From contig NZ_JAAGOX010000011.1 in assembly GCF_010500245.1 (NCBI RefSeq), forward strand, positions 372,001 to 436,000: DNA of 64,000 nucleotides, read 5' to 3'. Under the pieces are notes generated by a model. It saw only the letters and a list, made by a program, of their open reading frames with translations. It was not told where the DNA came from and made no database searches. A program made the translations under genes and the position numbers. The stretch comes from Ruegeria sp. PrR005 (GTDB taxonomy: Bacteria; Pseudomonadota; Alphaproteobacteria; Rhodobacterales; Rhodobacteraceae). Shown here piece after piece: positions 54,401 to 63,571 of this stretch (position 1 is its first letter; each line of letters starts with the position of its first letter).

Positions 54401-55068
54401 GCGGCCCCGGCCCGACCGAGGCGCTGCTGCTCGCCTCGCCTCTGCTGGGCCGGGGGGCCGCCATTGCGGCGGCCGATCCTACGCGGGATTACAAGGTCTA
54501 TCCCGAGGAACTGGCGGCGATCCCCGGCGCGGTGGACAAGCGCCGACGCGAGTTCTCGGCCGGGCGAACAGCCGCCCGGCTCGCCCTGCGCGAGCTGGGC
54601 GCGCCCGCCATGGCGGTGCCGATGGGCACCGACCGCGCCCCGATCTGGCCGCCGGGCCTGTTGGGGACGATCACCCATACAGGCACCGCCTGCCTTGCCG
54701 CCGTCGCCTGGGAAGGGGAGTTGCGACTGCTCGGCCTGGACCTCGAAGAGGACAGCCCGCTGGATCCCGACCTGATGCCGACGATCTGCACCCCGTCTGA
54801 GACCGCCTGGCTCGCCGGGCAGGACAACCGCGGACACTGGGCCAAGCTGATCTTTTCGGCCAAGGAATGCGCCTATAAGGCGCAGTACCGCATCAGTCGG
54901 ACGCTGTTCGGCTTTGACACGCTGCGCATCACGCTCGACACGGCGAACAGGGGGTTCACCGCCACGTTCCGAACGGGCGTGCCCGGGTTCAAACGCGGCG
55001 ACATTCTGCGCGGGCGTTTTGCCACCGGTCACGGGCTGATTGTCACAGCAATAGCCGAGAGTGCGTGA
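54397..55068 (+). CDS. 4'-phosphopantetheinyl transferase (EntD/Sfp type)
   Basis: A 223-residue enzyme that moves phosphopantetheine from CoA to carrier-protein serines, activating the PKS and NRPS carrier domains. Family marks are RRREFSAGRTAARLALREL near residue 50, GTITHTGTACLAAVA, GLDLEEDSPL with its metal-binding Asp and Glu, and FSAKECAYKAQY with the WxxKExxxK-type Lys/Glu pair. It starts at a GTG whose codon overlaps the NRPS stop, so supply of the activating enzyme is tied to NRPS synthesis. Being inside the operon, it is very probably dedicated to the two megasynthases. Confidence 0.92.
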   Translation: MSGPGPTEALLLASPLLGRGAAIAAADPTRDYKVYPEELAAIPGAVDKRRREFSAGRTAARLALRELGAPAMAVPMGTDRAPIWPPGLLGTITHTGTACLAAVAWEGELRLLGLDLEEDSPLDPDLMPTICTPSETAWLAGQDNRGHWAKLIFSAKECAYKAQYRISRTLFGFDTLRITLDTANRGFTATFRTGVPGFKRGDILRGRFATGHGLIVTAIAESA

Positions 55069-55099
55069 TATCCCGGTGTGGCTGACCTAAGTGTAAACC

Positions 55100-56047
55100 A
55101 TGACCCGATTGTTCGTTCTTATCCTTCTCGTTCTGGGCCTGCTGGCCTCGGCCTTCTGGTGGTTGTGGCTGCGGCCACGCCTGCCCGATCCCGCCGTCGT
55201 GGCCGCCGCCTATGCCCGCCCCCTGCCGCCGCCGCCGGGGCCGATGGCCGTGTTCCACCTGGGCCACAGCTTGGTGGGACTTGACATGCCCGCGATGCTG
55301 CAACAGCTCGCGCCACAGGGCCACAGCTATGACAGCCAGCTGGGCTGGGGCACCCCGATGAAGGCGCATTGGGAGGAGGACGAGCCGATCAAGGGCTTCG
55401 ACGTGATGAACGCCCACCCCCGCTATCGTCCCGCGGACGAGGCGATCGGTTCGGGAGAATACGATGCCGTGATCCTGACCGAGATGCTCGAACTCAGGGA
55501 CGCGATCAAGTATCTCGACAGTGACGACTATTTCACCAAATGGGCCGATCTGGCCCGGCAGGGGCGCCCGGACACGCGGGTGTTCCTGTACGAGACCTGG
55601 CACTGGCTCGACGATCCCGACGGCTGGCTCAACCGGCTTGACCGCGATCTGGTCGAGCTGTGGGAAAACGGCATCCTGCTTCAGGATCTCGCCCGCAACC
55701 CAGACCAGCCCGCGCATGTCATCCCGGTCGGACAGGTGCTGTCGCGCTTTGTCCGCGAGATCGAGGCGCGCGGCGGTGTCGGCGGCATCACCAGCGCCGA
55801 GCAATTGTTCGGAATCGACCCCGAGGGCAAGCTCGACCCGATCCACATGGGCGATCTGGGCAATTATCTGGTGGCGCTGACCCATTACGCCGTACTGTAT
55901 CAGCGCTCGCCCGTAGACCTGCCGCATGAATTGCTGAAGGCCGACGGCACCCCGGCACAGGCCCCCACGCCCGAGGCCGCGCGCCTGATGCAGGAGGTGG
56001 TCTGGCAGACCGTGACCAGCTATCCCAAGACCGGAGTTCCGCAATGA
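55100..56047 (+). CDS. Membrane-anchored SGNH-hydrolase-like protein
   Basis: A 315-residue protein with an N-terminal hydrophobic anchor (residues ~4-24), a Pro-rich spacer (PLPPPPGP) and an SGNH-like domain. The Ser block is FHLGHSLVG (Ser57), and the late Asp/His pair is DPIHMGDLGN (Asp246, His249). Such domains act as esterases or O-acetyltransferases on periplasmic glycans. It starts 31 bases after the PPTase gene and overlaps the next gene by four bases. The next protein begins with a clearly related domain, so the two arose by duplication. I do not recognise a named family. It may remove or add acyl groups on the exported glycan. Confidence 0.7.
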   Translation: MTRLFVLILLVLGLLASAFWWLWLRPRLPDPAVVAAAYARPLPPPPGPMAVFHLGHSLVGLDMPAMLQQLAPQGHSYDSQLGWGTPMKAHWEEDEPIKGFDVMNAHPRYRPADEAIGSGEYDAVILTEMLELRDAIKYLDSDDYFTKWADLARQGRPDTRVFLYETWHWLDDPDGWLNRLDRDLVELWENGILLQDLARNPDQPAHVIPVGQVLSRFVREIEARGGVGGITSAEQLFGIDPEGKLDPIHMGDLGNYLVALTHYAVLYQRSPVDLPHELLKADGTPAQAPTPEAARLMQEVVWQTVTSYPKTGVPQ

Positions 56048-58572
56048 ACTGGATTGCCTCCCTGATCGGGGTCCTTTTCATCGGCCATTCGCTGTTCGGC
56101 CCGACCAATCCCGACATGCTGTCGGCGGTACTGGAGGATACCGGTGTCCGGGTCGAGGCGCAGATCATCAACGGTGCGCCGCTGTCCTACAACTGGGAAA
56201 ACGGCGAAAAGGCCGAGGGCGTGAACGCGCAGGAGGTGCTCTCGGGCGGCGGCTTTGATGCCGTGATCCTGACCGAGGCGATCCCGCTCGCCAACCAGAT
56301 CCAGTATAACGACAGTGTCGGTTATGCCCGGCGCTACTATGATCTTGCGGTCACGGCCAACCCGCAGGCGCGGGTGTTCCTGCAAGAGACCTGGCACGAC
56401 CTGCGATCCGGCAGCGGTGCCCGGATCGAGCATGATGCGGGGGCGGAATTCCCCTGGCGCGAGCGGATCGAACAGGATCTGGCGCAATGGCAATCCATCG
56501 TCGACGGGGTGAATGAAACCCGCCCGACCGGTGCCCCGCCGATGCGGCTGTTGCCCGCCGGACAGGCGATGCTGGCCCTGACCGACGCCATTGCCGAGGG
56601 CACCGTGCCGGGGCTCGACCGCATTTCGCAGGTGTTTCATGACGACATCCACCCCAACGACCTCGGCTTCTACTTTCTAACCATGGTGCAATACGCGGCG
56701 CTGACCGGGGAGAGCCCGGTGGGCCTGCCGCACCGGCTGAAAGACCGCTGGGGCCGCGCCTTTGACGCGCCCAACCCGGCGCAGGCGGCCCGCCTGCAAA
56801 CCATCGCCTGGGAGGCGGTGCAGGCCTATGTCCCTCCCGCCCCGCCCGCTCCGGTCGCGCCGAAACCGGAGCCGGAGCCGGAGCCGGTTGCTGTCGCAAC
56901 CGAGACCGCCACGGCGCTGGAGCAAGGCTATGTCCCACCGCCCGAACCGGACGGGCCGGTCGCCCTCGCCATCGGGCTGGCCGGGGTCAACGACTGGTCG
57001 GTGCAGCAGCCCTTTCTCGACGTGTTCAAGACCGCCCGCCCCTGGATCGGCCACCTGCCCCGACAGTTCGGCGGCGCCAGCTATGACGATTTGCAAGCGG
57101 CAGGCTATCTGGACGAAAACGGCTGGCCGCAGGCGATCCCGCCCGAGCTGGGCTCGGTCGGCACGCTGATCCTGACTGACCTGCCGGTCGAGGCGACCTC
57201 AGTCGCCGGGCGCTATGTGCTGCGTTACGACGGCCAGGGCATCGTCGAGGTCACGGGCCGGGCCGAAAACATCCGCTATGGCAAGAACCGCGTCGAGTTC
57301 GATTATACCCCCGGCCCCGGTCTGGTCGATATCCGCATCCAGCGCACCCATCGCGGCGGCGACTATGTGCGCAACATCACCGTGGTGAAGGAAGAGAACC
57401 TGGCTGCCTTTGACGCGGGCGCGCGGTTCAACCCGGACTGGCTGGACCGGCTGCAAGGGTTCCGTGCGCTGCGCTTCATGGACTGGATGCAGACCAACAA
57501 CTCGCAGCAAGCGGCCTGGGAGGGTCGTCCGAAACCAGCGGATTTCTCCTGGGCCGTCAAGGGCGTGCCGGTCGAGATCATGGTGGACCTCCTGAACCGT
57601 ACCGGCGCGGATGGCTGGTTCAACATGCCCCACCTGGCCGATGACGACTATATCCGCCGCTTTGCCGAAACGGTGCGCGACACGCTCTGGATCGAACAGC
57701 GCGCCTATGTGGAACTGTCCAACGAGGTCTGGAACTGGCAGTTCACCCAGGCGCAATGGGCCGAGGATCAGGCCCGCGCGCGCTGGAACAAGAAGGACCA
57801 CTGGGTCAGCTATTACGCCGCCCGCGCGGTCGAGATGGCTGATATCTGGACAGAGGTCTATGGCGATCAGGCCGAGGCGCGGCTGGTGCGGGTGATCTCG
57901 ACCCAGACCGGCTGGATCGGGCTGGAAGAGATGATCCTTGACGCGCCTGCCTGGGTGGCCGAGGAACCGGGCCGGGCCGCGCCCGCCAGCCATTTCGACG
58001 CCTATGCCGTGACCGGCTATTTTGGCGGCACGTTGGGCTGGGAACAGCGCCTGCCGATGCTGCGGCAATGGCTGGCCGACAGTCGCGCCGAGGCGGCGGC
58101 GCAGGCCGAGGCCAAGGGGCTCACCGGGGCAGAGCGCGACGCTTACGTGGCCGAGCACCGGTTCGACCTTGCCACCTCGCTGGCCTGGGCCGAGCTGCGC
58201 GACGGCGCGGCCAGCGGTGACGCGACCGATACACTGGCCCAGAACCTTGGCACCCAACTGCCCTATCACGCCGCTGTGGCGGCAAAATACGGGCTGGACC
58301 TGATCATGTACGAGGGCGGCAGCCATGTGGTGGGGCTTGGCCCGCTGATCGACGACGAGGAGATCACCGCCTTTTTCACCCATTTCAACTATTCGGACGA
58401 AATGGGTGATCTCTATACCGATCTGATCCGGGGCTGGCATGCGGCGGGCGGCAAGTTGTTCACCGCCTATGCCGATGTCTACCGGCCCAACAAATGGGGC
58501 AGCTGGGGGCACCTGCGGCATCTCGACGATGCCAACCCGCGCTGGGACGCGCTGGTGGAGTTCCTCAGGTGA
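56044..58572 (+). CDS. SGNH-like domain fused to glycoside-hydrolase-like domain
   Basis: An 842-residue two-part protein. Residues ~10-250 are an SGNH-like domain with Ser16 (LFIGHSLFG) and Asp200/His203 (DDIHPND), related to the preceding gene product. A Pro/Glu-rich linker (~262-305) leads to a ~530-residue part. This has a small beta-rich module followed by a TIM-barrel-like glycoside hydrolase region with a probable acid/base Glu561 (VELSNEVWNW) and nucleophile Glu757 (MYEGGSH), a clan GH-A pattern. The first strand of the SGNH fold starts within 15 residues of the ATG, so no normal signal peptide is visible. If the protein is exported, the route is unclear, or the true start lies further upstream inside the neighbour. 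It overlaps both neighbouring genes by four bases. Confidence 0.72.
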   Translation: MNWIASLIGVLFIGHSLFGPTNPDMLSAVLEDTGVRVEAQIINGAPLSYNWENGEKAEGVNAQEVLSGGGFDAVILTEAIPLANQIQYNDSVGYARRYYDLAVTANPQARVFLQETWHDLRSGSGARIEHDAGAEFPWRERIEQDLAQWQSIVDGVNETRPTGAPPMRLLPAGQAMLALTDAIAEGTVPGLDRISQVFHDDIHPNDLGFYFLTMVQYAALTGESPVGLPHRLKDRWGRAFDAPNPAQAARLQTIAWEAVQAYVPPAPPAPVAPKPEPEPEPVAVATETATALEQGYVPPPEPDGPVALAIGLAGVNDWSVQQPFLDVFKTARPWIGHLPRQFGGASYDDLQAAGYLDENGWPQAIPPELGSVGTLILTDLPVEATSVAGRYVLRYDGQGIVEVTGRAENIRYGKNRVEFDYTPGPGLVDIRIQRTHRGGDYVRNITVVKEENLAAFDAGARFNPDWLDRLQGFRALRFMDWMQTNNSQQAAWEGRPKPADFSWAVKGVPVEIMVDLLNRTGADGWFNMPHLADDDYIRRFAETVRDTLWIEQRAYVELSNEVWNWQFTQAQWAEDQARARWNKKDHWVSYYAARAVEMADIWTEVYGDQAEARLVRVISTQTGWIGLEEMILDAPAWVAEEPGRAAPASHFDAYAVTGYFGGTLGWEQRLPMLRQWLADSRAEAAAQAEAKGLTGAERDAYVAEHRFDLATSLAWAELRDGAASGDATDTLAQNLGTQLPYHAAVAAKYGLDLIMYEGGSHVVGLGPLIDDEEITAFFTHFNYSDEMGDLYTDLIRGWHAAGGKLFTAYADVYRPNKWGSWGHLRHLDDANPRWDALVEFLR

Positions 58573-59414
58573 CCCGGCACCTCAGCGTCATCATCCCGGC
58601 CCATAACGAGGCCGAGTGGATCGGCGATTGCGCCCATGCGCTGCTCACCTCCGATCCGCTGCCCGAGGGCTGGCGGGCCGAGGTGCTGGTGGTTGCCAAT
58701 GGGTGCAATGACGACACCGCCGCGCGCGCCCGCGCGCTGGCGGGTCTTGCCGGTGAACGCGGTTGGGGCTGGACGGTGCTGGAACTGGCCGAGGGCGGCA
58801 AGCTCGGTGCGCTCAACGCCGGAGACGCCGCCGCGCAGGGGCCGCTGCGCGCCTATCTCGATGCGGATGTGCGGGTCGACCCCGGTTTGATGGCGGCGCT
58901 GGTGGCGGCGCTCGACACCGATGCGCCCCACTATGCCAGCGGCACGCCGCGCGTCGCCCCGGCCCGCAGCTGGATCACCCGCGCCTATGGCCGGTTCTGG
59001 CAGACCCTGCCCTTTGTCACCACCGGTGGGCCGGGGTTTGGCCTGTTTGCGGTGAACGCCGCCGGGCGCGCCCGCTGGCAGGGCTGGCCCGATATCATCT
59101 CGGACGACACCTTCGTCAGGCTCAGCTTTGCCCCCGCCGAGCGGCTGCGGGTCGCACCCGGCTACGACTGGCCGATGGTTGAAGGCTTTGCCAATCTCGT
59201 CCGGGTGCGCCGCCGCCAGAATGCAGGCGTGGCCGAGGTCGTGGCGCTGTACCCAAGCCTGACGGTAAATGACGGCACGCCCCGCCTGGGGCTGTCCGGC
59301 CTGACCCGCCGGATGCTGCGCGATCCGGTCGGGTTCGCGGTCTACGCCACCGTGGCGCTGGCGGTGAAAACCCCGCTTTTCCGCACGCGCAATCGCTGGG
59401 CGCGAGGCCGCTGA
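58569..59414 (+). CDS. Family 2 glycosyltransferase
   Basis: A 281-residue GT-A transferase with LSVIIPAHNEAEWIGDC, VVANGCNDDTAARAR, KLGALNAGDAA and the metal-binding AYLDADVRVDPG. GGPGFGLFAVN and DIISDDTFVRLSF follow. It lacks the C-terminal membrane segments of processive synthases. The GTG start overlaps the stop of the preceding gene, making it the seventh and last gene of the 17-kb operon that begins with the PKS. It probably adds one sugar to the same product that the operon makes. Confidence 0.88.
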   Translation: MTRHLSVIIPAHNEAEWIGDCAHALLTSDPLPEGWRAEVLVVANGCNDDTAARARALAGLAGERGWGWTVLELAEGGKLGALNAGDAAAQGPLRAYLDADVRVDPGLMAALVAALDTDAPHYASGTPRVAPARSWITRAYGRFWQTLPFVTTGGPGFGLFAVNAAGRARWQGWPDIISDDTFVRLSFAPAERLRVAPGYDWPMVEGFANLVRVRRRQNAGVAEVVALYPSLTVNDGTPRLGLSGLTRRMLRDPVGFAVYATVALAVKTPLFRTRNRWARGR

Positions 59415-59422
59415 GGCAGGCG

Positions 59423-60622
59423 TCAGTGCTCCGGGAAGAGGCTCGCCAGTTTCGCCGCTTCGGTATCAATATCATGCCGCTCCAGCACCCGCGCGCGGCC
59501 CGTCTGTCCCATCCGGTCCAGCGGCGCCTGCCCGGCCTCGGCCAGCTCTGCCAATGCATCGGCCAGCGCCGCCGGATCCCCCGCCGGCACCAGCCAGCCA
59601 GTCTGGCCGGGCCGCACCAGCTCGGGCGTGCCGGCGACATAGGTGGCCACCACCGGACGGGCGGCGGCCATCGCCTCCATCACCACCATCGGCAGGCCCT
59701 CGGCAAAACTCGGCATCACCAGCGCATGCGCGGCGTCCAGCGCCGCGCGCACCCCCTCCTGATCGAGCCAGCCGGTGAGCGTGACATTGCCGCCCAGACC
59801 CAGCCCCGCAATCGCGCGCTCCAGATCGCCGCGCATTTCGCCGTCGCCCACCAGATCCAGATGCGCCTGCGGATGGGTCCGCACCAGCCGCGCCATCGCC
59901 TGCAACAGGATCATCTGCCCCTTCTGCTCGACGAAGCGCCCCACCGCGACCAGCCGCAGCGGCCCGCCCGGCACCGGCACCGGGTCGGCAAAGGCCGCGG
60001 GTTCGATCCCGCAATGGACCACCCGCAACCGGTCCCAGCCCGCAAACGCGGTCCATCGGCAAAGCTGGCTGCGGCCGAACTGGCTGACCCCTACGGCAAA
60101 GCGGGCGCGCGCCAGTTTCTCGGGCAAGGACAGCGCCGCCGGGGCGTCGAACTCCTCGGGCCCGTGCACGGTAAAGGAAAACCCCGGCCCGCCCAGCGCC
60201 TCGGCCAGCATCGCCACGGTTGCGGAATTGGTACCGAAATGGGCATGCAGATGGGTGACCCCGGCCGCGTGGCAGCGCTCTGCCACATGGGCCGCCTCGC
60301 CCAGATAGATCAGGTGCCGGAGCCGCCCCGCCGGGGACACCCCGCCACAACGCAACGCCAGCCGCAAAGCGGCAAAGCCCCGGCCCGGCGCCGCAAGGAA
60401 CCGGCGCAACAGCGCCGCCCCCAGCCCCAAAGCGCCGCGATCCAGCACGTATTCGGTGCGCTCCGCCTCGGCCCGGTCGCGCGCGTCGACCAGCGGCGCC
60501 GCCGCGCGGCGCATCGCCAGCCGCAGGACCGGGACGCCCTGCCGCTCCAGCGCCTGCACCTCGCGCCGGATGAAACTGTGCGAGGGTTGCGGATAGGTAT
60601 TCAGAACATATGCGATTGTCAC
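59423..60622 (-). CDS. Group 1 (GT4-type) glycosyltransferase
   Basis: A 399-residue GT-B transferase. It starts VTIAYVLNTYPQPSHSFIRREV, a typical GT4 opening. HLHAHFGTNSATVAML and VGRFVEQKGQMILLQAM follow, then ALVMPSFAEGLPMVVMEAMA with the ExxxxxxxE donor site. I start at the GTG at 60622, where the fold begins and AGG lies about ten bases upstream; the open frame continues further but without family character. It converges with the end of the PKS operon and is divergent from the flippase gene. The opening resembles colanic-acid-type transferases such as WcaL. Confidence 0.85.
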   Translation of the reverse strand: MTIAYVLNTYPQPSHSFIRREVQALERQGVPVLRLAMRRAAAPLVDARDRAEAERTEYVLDRGALGLGAALLRRFLAAPGRGFAALRLALRCGGVSPAGRLRHLIYLGEAAHVAERCHAAGVTHLHAHFGTNSATVAMLAEALGGPGFSFTVHGPEEFDAPAALSLPEKLARARFAVGVSQFGRSQLCRWTAFAGWDRLRVVHCGIEPAAFADPVPVPGGPLRLVAVGRFVEQKGQMILLQAMARLVRTHPQAHLDLVGDGEMRGDLERAIAGLGLGGNVTLTGWLDQEGVRAALDAAHALVMPSFAEGLPMVVMEAMAAARPVVATYVAGTPELVRPGQTGWLVPAGDPAALADALAELAEAGQAPLDRMGQTGRARVLERHDIDTEAAKLASLFPEH

Positions 60623-60823
60623 GGCGGCGGGACCTGCGGCGTTGGCTTGGCCAAGACCTAGCGCGCGCCGGGCGGCGTGCCTACCCGCCGCCCTCAACCC
60701 GGCGCCCGCCTGTGGACCCCACGCCACAAGCGGGCGCGCGTCTCCTTCACTCTGATTGACCCGGGGCGGCCCGCTTTCTAGCGTGGCGCCACAAGGGCCA
60801 AAGGCCACCAGCAGGGATCCCAT

Positions 60824-62182
60824 ATGTCGCGTCTTTTCTCCGCCTTCAGCGGTTCCGGCCTGATGGCCCGCGTCCTGCGCAGCGCCTCGTGGCTGATGGT
60901 GGGATATGGCGGCAGCCAGGCCCTGCGGCTGGCGGCGAACCTGATCATGACGCGGCTGCTCTTCCCCGAGGCCTTTGGCATCATGACCCTGGTCACCGTG
61001 GTCATCGTGGGCCTCAGCCTGTTTTCCGATATCGGCGTCGGCCCCGCAATCGCGCAGAACCCGCGTGGCGACGACCCCGACTTCCTCAACACCGCCTGGA
61101 CGATACAGGTGTTCCGGGGTTGCATGCTGTTTGCGGTGGCCTGCCTGCTGACGATCCCGGTCGCCCGGTTCTATCACGAGCCGGACCTGGTCAAATACCT
61201 GCCGGTGGGCGCGCTGGCGCTGCTGGTTTCGGGCTTTTTCCCAACCCGGATCGAAACCGCCCACCGCCACCTGTTGGTCGGGCGCCTGACCGTGCTGGAC
61301 CTGGCAAGCCAGGCTATCGGCATCGGCTTCATGGTGATCTATGCGGAACTCACCCAATCGGTGATGGCGCTGGCGCTGGGGGGCGTGGTCTCGGCCGTGG
61401 CCAAGCTGATCCTGACCCATTTCCTTCTGCCCGGCCCGGTGAACCGGTTCCGCTGGGAGCGCGCCGCCGCCGACGACCTGATCCATTTCGGCAAGTGGAT
61501 CTTCCTGTCCACCGCGCTGACCTTTGTCATCAGCCAGGGCGACCGCGCCATTCTGGGCCGCTATCTCAGCATCGACATGCTGGGGATCTACAATATCGGC
61601 TATTTCCTGGGCAGTTTCCCGATGATGGCGGGGCTGTCGATGATCGGCCGCATCATGATCCCGGTCTACCGCGACAAGCCGCCCGCCGAAAACGCGACAA
61701 ACCGCCGGCATCTGAACCGGCTGCGCGCCGGGATGAGCCTGTCGATCGGGCTGGCGCTGCTCTTGATGGCCGCAATCGGGCCGCAGCTGGTCGGGCTGCT
61801 TTATGACGACCGCTACCAGCTGGCCGGGCCGATGGTGACGCTGATCTCGCTGGCCTTCTATCCCCGGCTGGTCATCCTGACCTATGACAATGTGGCGCTC
61901 GCCATGGGCGACAGCCGGTCGTATTTCATCGTGATGATGGTGCGGGCGGTGTTCCAGATCCTGTGCATCCTGGTGGGGCTTGCGTATTTCGGACTGGTCG
62001 GCGGCATCGTGTCGATGGCGCTGGCCACCATAGCCAGCTATCCGGCGGTGGTCTGGCTGGCGTTCAAATACGGGGCATGGGATGCACGCCACGATATCGT
62101 GGCGGTGCTGGCCGGGGTATTGGCCACAGCCCTGATCCTGTGGATGCACTGGGCCGATATCGCCCTGCTGTCGGGGTACTGA
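60824..62182 (+). CDS. Wzx-type oligosaccharide flippase
   Basis: A 452-residue inner-membrane protein of the polysaccharide transporter (MATE/MOP) superfamily, with about 12-14 hydrophobic segments. Its N-terminal region (SWLMVGYGGSQALRLAANLI, TRLLFPEAFGIM) is characteristic. It should flip undecaprenyl-linked repeat units to the periplasmic face, where the polymerase-like protein encoded at 40632 acts. It has its own 200-base upstream region. It converges with the chain-length gene, with only 18 bases between the stops. Confidence 0.9.
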   Translation: MSRLFSAFSGSGLMARVLRSASWLMVGYGGSQALRLAANLIMTRLLFPEAFGIMTLVTVVIVGLSLFSDIGVGPAIAQNPRGDDPDFLNTAWTIQVFRGCMLFAVACLLTIPVARFYHEPDLVKYLPVGALALLVSGFFPTRIETAHRHLLVGRLTVLDLASQAIGIGFMVIYAELTQSVMALALGGVVSAVAKLILTHFLLPGPVNRFRWERAAADDLIHFGKWIFLSTALTFVISQGDRAILGRYLSIDMLGIYNIGYFLGSFPMMAGLSMIGRIMIPVYRDKPPAENATNRRHLNRLRAGMSLSIGLALLLMAAIGPQLVGLLYDDRYQLAGPMVTLISLAFYPRLVILTYDNVALAMGDSRSYFIVMMVRAVFQILCILVGLAYFGLVGGIVSMALATIASYPAVVWLAFKYGAWDARHDIVAVLAGVLATALILWMHWADIALLSGY

Positions 62183-62200
62183 GGTTTTCGGTCGGCGTCG

Positions 62201-63475
62201 CTATTCCGCCGGCGCGCGGGGCCCACGGAACCGGCGGGTCAGGCGCTGCCACAGCGACCGGCGCGGCGCGCTGGCATCGAGATAGGGCACCACTACCACC
62301 GGGCGGAAGCCCAGTTCACGCTCCATCTGGTCGGCGCTGCGGATCACCGGATTGCGCCACTCCAGCACATAGGCCAGGCCCAGGGCCACGCCGATGCTGC
62401 CGGCCAGACCCAGAAGCGCGATCTTCTTGCGGCTTTCGGTCACCGGGTAATCGGGCAACGAGGCCTCCTCGATCACCGTCAGGCGCTCGGCCTGACGCTC
62501 GGCCTCGATCAGGAACCCCATCTCGGCCTCGTTACGACGGCTCACCACCTGCGCCAGCTGATCCCGCAACTGGTCGAGACTGCGGTCATAGGCGCCCAGC
62601 GCGCGTTCCACCTCGGGGCTGCTCTCGATCAGGCGTTCCAGGGCGTTCTTGCGCCCCTCCAGCAGGTCGCGCTGCGCGTCCAGGGTCGCCAGTTGCTCAC
62701 TCAGATCCTTGCGCAGACGCTCTGCCGTGGCGGGCCGCTCGCTCTGCGCCGCCAGTTCCATCGACCGTTCGATCTGGATACGCTCGCGCGCGATGTCGAG
62801 CAGCCCGTCGTTGATCGTGCTGATCTCGTCGCGCCGCGCCTCTACCGCGCCCGGCAGGCTCAGCTGATGGGTGGCGCGATAGGCTTCGATCTCGGCGTCG
62901 AGCGCTTCGATGTCCTGCTCCAGCGCCGCCTTCTGCGCATCAAAGAAATTCAGCGTCGCCCGCGCGTTCTCGATCCGGGTCTGCTTGCTCAGCTCCACCG
63001 TGCGATGCCCGAACTCATGCGCCACCTGCTGCGCCAGCTCGGGCGTCGGCATCCGGGCGGTTATGCTGAGAACCGAAATCGCACCATCGTCGGAATAGCC
63101 CTCGCGCGCTGCCGCGATCCCCTCGATCCGCACCGCCGAGCGCAGCATGTTCACCTTGGCCTGCGGCTTGAGCCCCGGCAGATCGTCATAAAGCCCGTAT
63201 TTCTCGATGATCTCCAGCATCGTGCCACGGGTGGTCAGGATCTGCTGGATCAACTGCAACCGCCGCGCCGAGGACCCCTCGACCGTGCTGCGCGCCAGTT
63301 CATCCGACACCACCGGGCGGGCGATCTGGATGACTTCGTAGGATTCGTATTCGTGCTGATGGCGCATGGCCATGATCAGCGACAGCACCGAGCCCAGCAG
63401 GATCACACCAAGGATCAGCCGCGCCCTGCGGCGCAGCATGTCGATCGCATCGCTGATCGAATAGATCGGCCCCAT
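62201..63475 (-). CDS. Wzz-type polysaccharide chain-length determinant
   Basis: A 424-residue inner-membrane protein. It has two transmembrane segments (residues ~19-37 and ~347-368) flanking a long periplasmic region rich in coiled coil (~165-335), and a short cytoplasmic Arg-rich tail. This is the polysaccharide co-polymerase layout. The Pro-rich motif after the coiled coil (ASLPDYPVTESRK) is typical. It controls chain length with the tyrosine-kinase-type protein encoded just upstream at 63572-64000. The separate kinase fits a PCP-2b-like or split arrangement. Confidence 0.9.
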   Translation of the reverse strand: MGPIYSISDAIDMLRRRARLILGVILLGSVLSLIMAMRHQHEYESYEVIQIARPVVSDELARSTVEGSSARRLQLIQQILTTRGTMLEIIEKYGLYDDLPGLKPQAKVNMLRSAVRIEGIAAAREGYSDDGAISVLSITARMPTPELAQQVAHEFGHRTVELSKQTRIENARATLNFFDAQKAALEQDIEALDAEIEAYRATHQLSLPGAVEARRDEISTINDGLLDIARERIQIERSMELAAQSERPATAERLRKDLSEQLATLDAQRDLLEGRKNALERLIESSPEVERALGAYDRSLDQLRDQLAQVVSRRNEAEMGFLIEAERQAERLTVIEEASLPDYPVTESRKKIALLGLAGSIGVALGLAYVLEWRNPVIRSADQMERELGFRPVVVVPYLDASAPRRSLWQRLTRRFRGPRAPAE

Positions 63476-63548
63476 ACCTGCTATCTCACTCGTTCCAAAT
63501 GCCTGCTCTGGTCCACGAACCAGACCACGGCATACCGACTAAAATATG

Positions 63549-63560
63549 GCAACCGGTTGC
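63549..63560. promoter_or_regulatory. 12-base palindrome between kinase and wzz genes
   Basis: A perfect palindrome, GCAACCGGTTGC, followed by five A residues on the plus strand. It lies 11 bases after the kinase stop and 74 bases before the wzz start. It could be an operator or a weak transcript end; nothing else in the window shares it. Confidence 0.35.
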
Positions 63561-63571
63561 AAAAACGAAGG

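Noticed and set aside
60623-62149. Extension of the 59423 glycosyltransferase frame by about 500 upstream codons
   Set aside because: The extra part is antisense to the flippase and rich in Gln, Asp and His without family character; the transferase fold begins at the GTG at 60622.
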